Notes under the pieces: generated by a model | Seen by the model: only the letters and a program-made list of their open reading frames with translations | Databases searched by the model: none | Told to the model about the DNA's origin: nothing | From: Anaerolineae bacterium | Lineage (GTDB): Bacteria; Chloroflexota; Anaerolineae; Anaerolineales; Villigracilaceae | Assembly (NCBI GenBank): GCA_003524705.1 | Contig: DQGV01000086.1 | Location: forward strand, 1 to 6,696 | Direction: 5' to 3' | Length of the DNA: 6,696 bases | In this document: positions 1 through 5,748 of the stretch, piece after piece | Layout of the letters: the number at the start of each line of letters is the position of its first letter | How positions within the stretch are numbered: the stretch's first letter is position 1 | Position numbers and translations under genes: made by a program

Positions 1-24
1 GCTGAATAATTTTCAGGTAAACTT

Positions 25-58
25 ATAGGCAGATGTGCAAACATCTGCCTATTTTTTT
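25..58 (+). terminator. Rho-independent terminator just upstream of tdk
   Basis: A perfect 12-bp stem (25-36 pairs with 41-52) closes on a GCAA tetraloop of the GNRA type. A run of seven T (52-58) follows directly. This is a textbook intrinsic terminator reading rightwards; the other strand lacks a comparable T-run. A TAA at 7-9 (frame 1) would suit the end of an upstream gene, but only two codons of that frame are visible. The T-run ends 17 nt before the tdk ATG, leaving no room for a separate promoter between them. Confidence 0.9.
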
Positions 59-75
59 GAATTGGAGAATTTTTA

Positions 76-645
76 ATGCGTCATACACACGGTTCAGTGG
101 AAGTAGTTTGTGGTTCCATGTTTAGCGGCAAGACTGATGAATTAATTCGTAGATTGGTTCGTGCTACGATTGCAAAACAAAAAGTGCAAGTGTTCAAACC
201 AGCCATTGACATTCGTTACGCAGTGGAAAAAGTCGCTTCACATGCTGGTTCGACGTATGATGCTATTCCTGTAGAAAAATCTGCTGAGATTCGTGCTAAA
301 TTAGATAAAGATACAACCGTTGTAGGAATTGATGAAGCACAATTTTTTGACCCTGAAATTGTTGAAGTGGTTAAAGAATTAGCAACCAAAGGCGTGCGTG
401 TGATTGTGGCTGGCTTAGATACTGATTTTCGTGGTGAGCCATTTGGGTCTATGCCCATGTTAATGTCTGAAGCAGAAGATGTGTTGAAACTCCATGCGAT
501 TTGCATGGTGTGTGGTGATGAGGCTTCTCGCACACAAAGATTGGTCAATGGAAGCCCTGCGCGTTATGACGAACCCATTGTGATTGTCGGTGCTTCTGAA
601 TTATATGAAGCACGTTGCAGAGTGCATCATGAGGTTCCACGTTAA
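76..645 (+). CDS. tdk: Thymidine kinase (type II, TK1-like)
   Basis: Salvages thymidine by ATP-dependent phosphorylation to dTMP in the cytosol. At 189 residues it has the usual length of bacterial type II thymidine kinases. Visible motifs in order: P-loop GSMFSGKT (13-20); DIRY plus SHAG (45-58); DEAQFF (86-91), holding the presumed catalytic Glu87; [12 protein letters not shown] (113-124); and a structural zinc site from CMVC (143-146) with C181 and H184 in the CRVH segment. The lasso loop before YEARC contributes to thymidine binding in this family. The start is ATG at 76, with GGAGAA at 64-69 as ribosome binding site. It is the first gene of a tight + strand cluster with a phosphoribosyltransferase 6 nt downstream, which fits a nucleotide-salvage role. 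All key residues are present and nothing looks broken. Confidence 0.97.
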   Translation: MRHTHGSVEVVCGSMFSGKTDELIRRLVRATIAKQKVQVFKPAIDIRYAVEKVASHAGSTYDAIPVEKSAEIRAKLDKDTTVVGIDEAQFFDPEIVEVVKELATKGVRVIVAGLDTDFRGEPFGSMPMLMSEAEDVLKLHAICMVCGDEASRTQRLVNGSPARYDEPIVIVGASELYEARCRVHHEVPR

Positions 646-651
646 TCAATT

Positions 652-1209
652 ATGCAAAACTATAAAGATGTCCTTTCCGAAATACTCATAGACGAAAAAA
701 GTCTGCAAAACCGAGTCAAAGAACTCGGCGAGCAAATCAGTGCCGACTACAAAAATCAAGATTTGCTTTTGATTTGCATCTTACGTGGAGGCGTACCATT
801 TCTTGTAGATTTGAGTCGTCACATCACCATTCCACACATGATGGATTTTATGGCAGTTTCATCGTACGGGATCGGCAAACGCGAATCGAGTGGCTCGGCA
901 CGAGTTACATTAGATTTGCAAATGGATATATTAGATAAAAATGTAATTCTCGTTGAAGATATTGTAGATAGTGGTCACACCATTTCATCCGTTTTGCAAT
1001 TGCTTGAAACGCGTCAGCCAAAAACGCTAAAGGTTTGTGCGTTGTTAGATAAACCCGAACGCCGTGAAGCCGAAGTGCTGATTCATTATCTTGGCTTTAC
1101 CATCCCAAATAAATTTGTGTTTGGTTATGGTCTCGACCTTGATGAGTATTATCGCAATCTTCCTTTTGTTGGGGTAGTGGATTTAGACAAATATAAATCT
1201 TCTGATTAA
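652..1209 (+). CDS. hpt: Hypoxanthine (guanine) phosphoribosyltransferase
   Basis: Purine salvage enzyme that transfers the phosphoribosyl group of PRPP to hypoxanthine or guanine, giving IMP or GMP. The 185 residues match the bacterial HPRT length. Visible features: pyrophosphate-binding LRGG (44-47); flexible-loop SSYG (70-73); PRPP motif VILVEDIVDSGHT (98-110) with the acidic pair E102-D103 and probable catalytic base D106; and purine-binding KFVFGYGLD (154-162) with Lys154. The C-terminal segment DEYYRNLPFVGVV is typical of the family. The ATG lies 6 nt after the tdk stop. The only purine-rich stretch nearby is GAGG at 631-634, about 17 nt away, so translation probably depends on coupling to tdk. 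Preference for hypoxanthine over guanine cannot be read from the sequence; xanthine activity is less likely. Confidence 0.95.
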   Translation: MQNYKDVLSEILIDEKSLQNRVKELGEQISADYKNQDLLLICILRGGVPFLVDLSRHITIPHMMDFMAVSSYGIGKRESSGSARVTLDLQMDILDKNVILVEDIVDSGHTISSVLQLLETRQPKTLKVCALLDKPERREAEVLIHYLGFTIPNKFVFGYGLDLDEYYRNLPFVGVVDLDKYKSSD

Positions 1210-1223
1210 ATAAAAGCGGGACG

Positions 1224-2900
1224 ATGGACGAAGAAAATAAAAATCCGTATGCTGGACGTTGGGTTGCAAAACTAAAAGGACGAATTGTCGCGCAAGGTGG
1301 CACGCCCCAACAAGCTCTGCTCGCATCGCAAGCCACACGTCACAAAGAAAAACCAGAAATCATTTTCATGCCGATTCATTTTTCACTTCCACCTTTGATT
1401 CAAAAGATAAAAGATGTTTTGCCTGCTGGGCAAGAGATGTATCTTGTCGGTGGTGCTGTGCGGGATTTATTTCTCTCGCGCCTCTCTTCTGACTTTGATT
1501 TTGCTCTGCCATCTGGAGGCATTTCCTTAGCCCGAAAAATTGCCAACACTCTGAAAGCGGATTTTGTCCCATTAGATGATGAACGCGACACAGGACGAGT
1601 AATCATTCAAGAAAACGAATCCAGAATCTTTTTAGATTTTGCCACCTATCGTGGAAAAGACCCTTCGACAAGCTCAGGGCAGGGTTTGGAAGAAGATTTG
1701 CGCGCCCGCGATTTCACAATCAACGCCATTGCTTATAATCTACAAGATGATACATTGATTGACCCAACTGAAGGCGTGAAAGATATTGAGTCAAAAATCA
1801 TTCGTGCATGCTCACCGACTTCTTTTACAGATGACCCCGTCCGTGTTTTGCGTGGAGTAAGACTTGCCGCCGCATTTGACTTCACGATAGAAAAAGCCAC
1901 ACGCGAAAGCATGAAACAGGCATCCCCGTTATTACGAAGCGTATCCATTGAGCGAATCCGTGATGAGATTTTCAAAATCCTAAATTCAAAACGTGTTAGC
2001 GATTCAATCAAAGCATTGGACATGCTTGGTGTGATTGAACACCTTATGCCTGAATTGTTGAAAATGAAAGGCGTGGAACAATCTCTGCCGCATGTGTTTG
2101 AAGTGTGGACGCATACACTGTCAGTTTTAGATTACCTTGAAAAAATACTCTTCAATTTATTTGAAGAGACACCCAAAAATGAATTTGCTGAAGCTTTACA
2201 GAATCAACTTGGAAAATTCCGCGAACAAATTCATAAGCATTTTTCTGACTCGTTAAAAATAGATAGAACGCATCGTGCTTTACTTTTTTTCGCGGCGTTA
2301 TATCACGATGTTTGCAAACCTGAAACCAAAACCATAGACGAAAATGGACGCATTCGATTTTTTAATCATGATCTGAAAGGTGCAGAAGTCGTTGCCGAAC
2401 GCGCCCGTTCCTTTAATTTGAGCAATGATGAAGTTGAAAGATTAAGTGTGATTATCCAAAATCACATGCGCATTCATTCTTTCACAAGCAAATTAGAAAA
2501 TGAAAACGAATACCCAACTCGCAGAGCCATTTATCGCTTCTTTCGTGATGCAGGCAAAGCAGGCATTGACTTGATTTTGCTTGCCCTTGCTGATATGCGT
2601 GGCACACGCGATAAAGAAATGACTCTCGAAGTTTGGAATATCTATTTGGAAATATCCAAAATTTTGCTTGAAAATTATTTCGAAAAGCCACAAGAGACAG
2701 TTTCTCCACCACGTTTAATTGATGGCAATGAATTGATGAAAGAATTAAATATCAAACCGAGCCGTGTGCTTGGTGAATTGCTTGAAGCGATTCGTGAGAA
2801 TCAAGCCGAAGGAAATATTCACACACGAGAAGAAGCAATTAATTTTGCACGAGAAGAATTAGCAAGGAAGGAAAACGAACATGGAAAAGATTCAAGTTAA
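1224..2900 (+). CDS. tRNA nucleotidyltransferase / poly(A) polymerase family protein with HD domain and N-terminal DUF5678-like module
   Basis: Class II nucleotidyltransferase, most likely adding all or part of the CCA end to tRNA. Order of parts in the 558 residues: (1) residues 7-50, a small module with YAGRWVAKLKGRIVAQGG that resembles DUF5678; (2) palm with LVGGAVRD (74-81) and metal-binding D90-x-D92; (3) ARDFTINAIA (161-170), the ribose motif; (4) DDPVRVLRGVR (203-213), matching the [E/D]DxxR base-template motif, with SIERIRDEIFKIL (241-253); (5) an HD domain with H361-D362, NHD (381-383) and NHM (413-415); (6) the C-terminal LIDGNELMKELNI (498-510) and THTREEA-like segment common in HD-bearing members. 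Residues 146-154 come from a short dispersed repeat. The start at 1224 has only a close, weak GCGGGA; Met49 (1368) is an alternative start without the extra module. CCA, CC- or A-only addition cannot be told apart from poly(A) activity here. Confidence 0.9.
   Translation: MDEENKNPYAGRWVAKLKGRIVAQGGTPQQALLASQATRHKEKPEIIFMPIHFSLPPLIQKIKDVLPAGQEMYLVGGAVRDLFLSRLSSDFDFALPSGGISLARKIANTLKADFVPLDDERDTGRVIIQENESRIFLDFATYRGKDPSTSSGQGLEEDLRARDFTINAIAYNLQDDTLIDPTEGVKDIESKIIRACSPTSFTDDPVRVLRGVRLAAAFDFTIEKATRESMKQASPLLRSVSIERIRDEIFKILNSKRVSDSIKALDMLGVIEHLMPELLKMKGVEQSLPHVFEVWTHTLSVLDYLEKILFNLFEETPKNEFAEALQNQLGKFREQIHKHFSDSLKIDRTHRALLFFAALYHDVCKPETKTIDENGRIRFFNHDLKGAEVVAERARSFNLSNDEVERLSVIIQNHMRIHSFTSKLENENEYPTRRAIYRFFRDAGKAGIDLILLALADMRGTRDKEMTLEVWNIYLEISKILLENYFEKPQETVSPPRLIDGNELMKELNIKPSRVLGELLEAIRENQAEGNIHTREEAINFAREELARKENEHGKDSS
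1661..1684 (+). repeat. Short dispersed repeat inserted in frame in the nucleotidyltransferase gene
   Basis: This 24-nt stretch contains CCTTCGACAAGCTCAGG followed by GCAGGG. From memory, this matches a short element scattered through many environmental bacterial genomes, often as inverted pairs. Here it is read as PSTSSGQG, placed between TYRG and LEEDLRARDFT. Related enzymes usually have only one or a few residues at this loop. The reading frame is kept. Only one copy is seen in this window. Confidence 0.65.
2864..2871 (+). promoter_or_regulatory. Strong Shine-Dalgarno site for the alpha/beta hydrolase
   Basis: AAGGAAGG lies 9 nt before the ATG at 2881 and inside the end of the upstream coding region. 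It supports the 2881 start and independent initiation despite the 20-nt gene overlap. Confidence 0.7.
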
Positions 2901-3645
2901 CGACATCACTTTGGCTTTTGAAAGGCGTGGCAAAGGCACGCCTTTGGTTTTGTTACATGGCTATCCACTTGACCATCATGTTTGGGATTTTATTGCCCCA
3001 CTCCTAGAAAATGATTTTGATTTAATCATGCCAGATTTGCGCGGCTTTGGTGAATCTACAATTAGTGACGCAAATTACACCATAGATACTTTCGCCTCAG
3101 ATATTGCTAGTTTGCTTGACCATCTTGGAATTAAGAAAACTGCTATTGCTGGTCACTCCATGGGTGGGTACATCGCTTTGGCTTTTACGAAATGGCATTT
3201 TGATAGAGTTAGTGGATTGGGTTTAGTTTCAACTCAAACATTAGCAGACCCACCTGATAGAAAAGAAGGCAGGTACAAATCTGCGGCGGATGTGGGCGAG
3301 AATGGAATCGGCGGTGTAGTAGATACAATGGCTCCAAAATTTACACCAGATGAAAACTTACAACTTTCTTCGCGTGAAATTATGGAAAGGCAAAAGCCTG
3401 GCGCGTTTATCGGTGCGTTGAAAGCCATGGCAGAGAGAATGGATACAACATCTTTAATTTCATCGATTAATTTTCCATTGGTTGTTATTCATGGAGATAA
3501 AGATAATTTAATTTCCATAGAACGCGCTAGAGAAGTCAAGTCACTTGTGCCAAATGCACATTTGATTGAATTACAGAATGTCGGTCACTTGCCGATGATG
3601 GAAGCGGTCAAAGAAACGGCTGAGGCGTTGAAACTGTTGAAATAA
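2881..3645 (+). CDS. Alpha/beta fold hydrolase
   Basis: A 254-residue single-domain alpha/beta hydrolase of the esterase/lactonase/haloperoxidase-like group. Seen in order: oxyanion-loop HGYPLD (26-31); DLRGFGES (52-59); nucleophile elbow GHSMGG (91-96) with Ser93; the acid region HGDKDNL (204-210), where Asp208 is the likely triad acid; and the catalytic histidine in NVGHLPMMEA (His236). A cap region of moderate size lies between about 120 and 195. No signal peptide or membrane segment is visible, so the protein is probably cytosolic. The start overlaps the end of the nucleotidyltransferase by 20 nt, and a strong Shine-Dalgarno precedes it, so it is probably the last gene of the operon; a terminator follows at once. 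The substrate cannot be deduced from these motifs, and the link to nucleotide or tRNA metabolism is only positional. Confidence 0.93.
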   Translation: MEKIQVNDITLAFERRGKGTPLVLLHGYPLDHHVWDFIAPLLENDFDLIMPDLRGFGESTISDANYTIDTFASDIASLLDHLGIKKTAIAGHSMGGYIALAFTKWHFDRVSGLGLVSTQTLADPPDRKEGRYKSAADVGENGIGGVVDTMAPKFTPDENLQLSSREIMERQKPGAFIGALKAMAERMDTTSLISSINFPLVVIHGDKDNLISIERAREVKSLVPNAHLIELQNVGHLPMMEAVKETAEALKLLK

Positions 3646-3683
3646 AAAACAAATCCTTCATCACAGATGAAGGATTTGTTTTT
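3645..3683. terminator. Bidirectional intrinsic terminator between convergent genes
   Basis: A near-perfect stem pairs 3645-3661 with 3667-3683 around a 5-nt loop. Its core is CAAATCCTTCAT against ATGAAGGATTTG. The + strand reads into TTTTT after the core, and the - strand reads into a matching T-run made by AAAAA at 3645-3649, so it can stop transcripts from both sides. The last base of the hydrolase stop codon is the first paired base. The response-regulator gene on the - strand ends 16 nt to the right. Confidence 0.9.
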
Positions 3684-3699
3684 ATAAATCAGGTATCCC

Positions 3700-4140
3700 T
3701 TAAGAAACTAGAGGCGCAGTATTGTTCAATCTAATTTTTTTTTCCGCTGGAGCATCATCAATGGGTAAGTGCAACGCACCAGTGCGCCTCATCATCTTGC
3801 GGATGTGAGCAACTAGCACGCCACTTGGCACAGGCTTTACAAGAAAATCATCGGCACCGGCATCTAAAATGCTGGCAACCAAACGTGGGTCATTAATAGC
3901 AGAGAGAATCAAAATCGGCGCATTGCTAAACGTGCGCACTGCTTTGCAAACTTGCCAACCATCCATGTCTGGCATCATCAAATCTAAAATGATGACATGC
4001 GGTGTTTTTGTTTTGACAAGGTTAACGCCATCGGCGCCATTATTTGTGGTGGTGACATCGAAGCCATGAGTCTTAAGCAACATACTCATTAAGTCTGTGA
4101 TGGCAACGTCGTCGTCAATAACTAATACTTTTGTGTTCAT
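3700..4140 (-). CDS. Stand-alone receiver-domain response regulator
   Basis: A 146-residue protein made of one CheY-like receiver domain and a short tail. The acidic pocket is in VLVIDDD (5-11). The phospho-acceptor is Asp53 in ILDLMMPDMDGW (51-62). The switch Ser80 lies in ILILSA (77-82), and the conserved Lys102 in FLVKPV (99-104). The alpha5 segment VAHIRKMMRR ends near 119. About 27 residues follow (roughly 120-146), with no recognisable DNA-binding or enzymatic output domain. It therefore probably signals by protein contact or as a phospho-relay; this is inference. No histidine kinase is visible in the window. It lies 103 nt downstream of hemW on the same strand, with a possible own promoter between. 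A weak AGGA is 13 nt before the ATG. The tail could be the remnant of a lost output domain. Confidence 0.92.
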   Translation of the reverse strand: MNTKVLVIDDDVAITDLMSMLLKTHGFDVTTTNNGADGVNLVKTKTPHVIILDLMMPDMDGWQVCKAVRTFSNAPILILSAINDPRLVASILDAGADDFLVKPVPSGVLVAHIRKMMRRTGALHLPIDDAPAEKKIRLNNTAPLVS

Positions 4141-4165
4141 AAATGTTTATTTTTCCTACGCCGCT

Positions 4166-4171
4166 ATTATC
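4166..4171 (-). promoter_or_regulatory. Possible -10 box for the response-regulator gene
   Basis: On the - strand this reads GATAAT, five of six matches to TATAAT, about 26 nt before the ATG. No good -35 hexamer is found 17 nt upstream (AGTGAG). Two AAATGAG copies with a 9-nt period (complements of 4173-4179 and 4182-4188) lie just upstream and could be a binding site, but this is weak. Confidence 0.3.
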
Positions 4172-4216
4172 CCTCATTTGTCTCATTTCTCACTTTGCAA
4201 AATGCTAACAGAAACC

Positions 4217-4239
4217 AAAAACTTACCTTCTTGAAAGGT
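4217..4239 (-). terminator. Weak terminator-like hairpin after hemW
   Basis: Just past the hemW stop, the - strand can form a 5-bp stem, ACCTT with AAGGT (complement of 4225-4229 and 4235-4239), followed after three bases by five T (4221-4217). The stem is short, so it may only partly separate hemW from the response-regulator gene. Confidence 0.3.
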
Positions 4240-4243
4240 GGCT

Positions 4244-5449
4244 TTAAACAAACTGCAAGAAAACCTGATTTGCCAAAAGCCTACCTTGCTTTGTAAGCCG
4301 ATACGTTTCGGCATTTTTTTCAAGCAAATTTTTCTTGATTAACTCATCAATTTCTTTTTGATAAACATCCAAAAGCCCGCTTCCGAATCTTAAGTGGAAA
4401 TCTGATTCTGCAACTCCAACTTCTACTAGCCTCAAGTTGTTGAGCATGTAATCGGACATATTTTCCTGCATGTTTTGTTGTTTGTGATTGACGGTTGCGG
4501 GTGAAAGCGGATATTCGAAATTTGGGAATTGGGAATCGGATAATCTTTCAATATAAGTTTTGATTCGTAATACATTGGAATATCTGATTCCATTGATATA
4601 TCCATGTGCACCTGCCCCAAGCCCAAAATAGGGGAGTGATTTCCAATATTGAAGGTTATGCTGACAATAATATTCTTTCTTCTTTCCTCTTTCTTCTTTT
4701 TTTAATGCCCAATTAGAAATCTCATACTGCGTATAGCCAGTTTCGGCTAAATATTCACAAGTCCATTCATACATATCAGCGGCGAGGTCTGGGTTTGGGA
4801 GCGGAAGTAAACCTTTCTCAGCCCATTTGCCAAAGGGAGTTCCATGTTCAAGAGTGAGAGCATAGGCAGAGATGTGTTCGGGATGTAAATCTAAAATTCT
4901 TTTTAGGGTTGTTTGCCAAGTGGATAAGGTTTGTTCGGGCAAGCCATAAATTAAGTCTAAATTCAAATTGTCGAAACCTGCTTTTCGGGCAGAAGAAACG
5001 GCTTCGATAACATCAAAAAAATTATGCTCACGTTCAAGCATTCGCAATTCTTCTGCATTGGCAGATTGGACTCCGAAACTGATTCTGTTTATGCCGGCTT
5101 TGCGGATTGAATCTAGCTTTTCAGATGAAATAGTCCCAGGGTTGGCTTCGATGGTGATTTCTGCGTTAGGAGAAATATTGAAGGATGAAAATAAAGCCGA
5201 AAGAATAGAATCAAATTGACCCGAAGAAAGAAGCGAGGGAGTTCCTCCGCCGAAGAAGATGGTCTTAATGGTCTGACTAGTCGAAAAAGTCTTATTGGTC
5301 TGTTCGCCGACAAATTCGATTTCTTTTATGAGGGCGTTTACATATGCGGGGATTGAGTCTTCTTGGTTGGCGTAGGTGTTGAAATCGCAATAGGCGCAAC
5401 GATGTTTGCAAAATGGGATGTGGATGTAGATTGAGGTTTCAGGTGTCAT
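4244..5449 (-). CDS. hemW: HemW, radical-SAM heme chaperone family (often annotated as oxygen-independent coproporphyrinogen III oxidase-like)
   Basis: A 401-residue radical SAM protein; the family binds heme and is thought to deliver it to target proteins. The iron-sulfur motif is C14-x3-C18-x2-C21 followed by DF. True HemN has a further Cys there, so the CxxxCxxCxF form favours HemW. Also visible: GGGTPS (67-72); EANPGT (101-106); ISFGVQS (123-129); LNLDLIYGLPEQT (162-174); the HemW hallmark HNLQYW (264-269, HNxxYW); FGLGAGAHG (275-283); and a HemN_C-type C-terminal domain from about residue 330. The length slightly exceeds the usual ~380 because of loop insertions at about 51-63, 250-259 and 305-310, all of simple sequence. 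A TAG two codons before the ATG rules out a longer N-terminus. No clear Shine-Dalgarno is seen. It is transcribed divergently from speD. Confidence 0.94.
   Translation of the reverse strand: MTPETSIYIHIPFCKHRCAYCDFNTYANQEDSIPAYVNALIKEIEFVGEQTNKTFSTSQTIKTIFFGGGTPSLLSSGQFDSILSALFSSFNISPNAEITIEANPGTISSEKLDSIRKAGINRISFGVQSANAEELRMLEREHNFFDVIEAVSSARKAGFDNLNLDLIYGLPEQTLSTWQTTLKRILDLHPEHISAYALTLEHGTPFGKWAEKGLLPLPNPDLAADMYEWTCEYLAETGYTQYEISNWALKKEERGKKKEYYCQHNLQYWKSLPYFGLGAGAHGYINGIRYSNVLRIKTYIERLSDSQFPNFEYPLSPATVNHKQQNMQENMSDYMLNNLRLVEVGVAESDFHLRFGSGLLDVYQKEIDELIKKNLLEKNAETYRLTKQGRLLANQVFLQFV
4523..4536 (-). repeat. Heptamer tandem repeat within hemW
   Basis: The + strand shows TGGGAAT twice in direct tandem, so the coding strand reads ATTCCCA twice. 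It encodes part of SQFPNF at residues 305-310, in the linker between the radical SAM core and the C-terminal domain. Confidence 0.6.
4673..4703 (-). repeat. Homopurine tract coding a Lys/Glu-rich loop in hemW
   Basis: All 31 bases are pyrimidine on the + strand, hence purine on the coding strand. They encode KKEERGKKKE (about 250-259), just before the HNxxYW motif. Typical relatives have about eight fewer residues between YEISN and HN. Confidence 0.6.
5261..5300 (-). repeat. Degenerate 9-nt tandem repeat within hemW
   Basis: On the coding strand, units of 9 nt each begin with GAC; GACCAATAA and GACCATTAA are the best preserved, with two more diverged units between. Because 9 is a multiple of three, the protein shows Thr every third residue: TNK, TFS, TSQ, TIK, T at residues 51-63. 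It sits in a variable loop before TIFFGGGTPS. Confidence 0.6.
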
Positions 5450-5601
5450 GTGCTAGGTAAATTTAACCACAGTTTTTGGCGATATTTGAATCATCAGGAA
5501 AAGATTTGTTTGTATGATGTTTATGACCTGCACGAACCCTGCAATGATGATTTTGATTTGTGGAAGCCTTTGTAATAAAAAATATTCACTGGCTTAAAAG
5601 A
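5450..5601. other. Divergent intergenic region, hemW-proximal half
   Basis: About 150 nt between the hemW start and the speD promoter. It should contain the hemW promoter on the - strand, but I see no pair of boxes good enough to name. A 41-codon open frame (GTG 5450 to TAA 5573-5575, + strand) and a 27-codon one (5514-5597) have no ribosome binding site and no recognisable family. I treat this part as non-coding. Confidence 0.5.
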
Positions 5602-5629
5602 TTGACACTGCAAAATAAGCGAGTATAAA
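5602..5629 (+). promoter_or_regulatory. Sigma-70-type promoter of speD
   Basis: A perfect -35 box TTGACA (5602-5607) is separated by 16 nt from TATAAA (5624-5629), five of six matches to TATAAT. Transcription should start near 5636, giving a leader of about 112 nt before the speD GTG. It is the best promoter in the window. Confidence 0.75.
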
Positions 5630-5635
5630 TGCTCA

Positions 5636-5748
5636 TAACAGAGTCTGCTTGGAAATGGTTTCAAGCGTTACGCAGGGATACATCCTGCGGATCGTTTGGA
5701 AGTTTGTTTCTGGGCGGGTTCTTTACTTTTTAACCCTCGGAGGTGTGA
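5636..5748 (+). promoter_or_regulatory. Structured 5' leader of speD (candidate cis-regulatory RNA)
   Basis: Between the predicted transcription start and the speD GTG the RNA can fold strongly. Hairpin A pairs 5647-5654 with 5659-5666 (8 bp, one G-U, loop AUGG). A central stem pairs 5671-5676 with 5684-5689 (CGCAGG/CCUGCG). Helix B pairs 5660-5667 with 5693-5700 (8 bp, two G-U) and encloses the central stem across a 3x3 internal loop. A and B use the same bases (5660-5666) and exclude each other, as in many RNA switches. A 5-bp stem GGGTT/AACCC (5716-5720, 5732-5736) comes just before the Shine-Dalgarno. I do not recognise it as a known SAM, spermidine or preQ1 riboswitch. That it senses polyamine or SAM is inference from the downstream gene only. 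Confidence 0.5.
5739..5745 (+). promoter_or_regulatory. Shine-Dalgarno site of speD
   Basis: GGAGGTG, close to the ideal anti-16S match, ends 3 nt before the GTG start at 5749. It decides the non-ATG start, because no in-frame ATG lies nearby and the next upstream GTG (5745) runs straight into TGA. The spacing is somewhat short. Its AGG could pair weakly with CCT at 5735-5737. Confidence 0.75.

Noticed and set aside
1..9. Possible end of an upstream coding region (GCT GAA TAA)
   Set aside because: Only two sense codons are visible. The following terminator makes it plausible, but no gene can be named.
216..548. 110-codon open frame antisense to tdk
   Set aside because: It is a shadow of a clearly conserved kinase gene, with no initiation signal and no family features.
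1368..2900. Shorter nucleotidyltransferase start at Met49
   Set aside because: It would keep the whole catalytic domain, but the upstream 48 codons encode a recognisable module and lie in proper operon spacing after hpt; kept only as an alternative.
5450..5575. 41-codon open frame on the + strand starting at GTG 5450
   Set aside because: The peptide is Asp-rich at its end and looks superficially protein-like, but there is no ribosome binding site, it overlaps the hemW start region, and no family is recognisable. It could be a decayed fragment or chance.
5514..5597. 27-codon ORF with tandem ATG codons before the speD promoter
   Set aside because: No Shine-Dalgarno, no recognisable peptide, and it ends upstream of the predicted transcription start, so it is not a leader peptide of speD.
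5636..5748. A known SAM or preQ1 riboswitch upstream of speD
   Set aside because: I could not match the conserved cores of the classes I know. It stays an unclassified leader until a model search is run.
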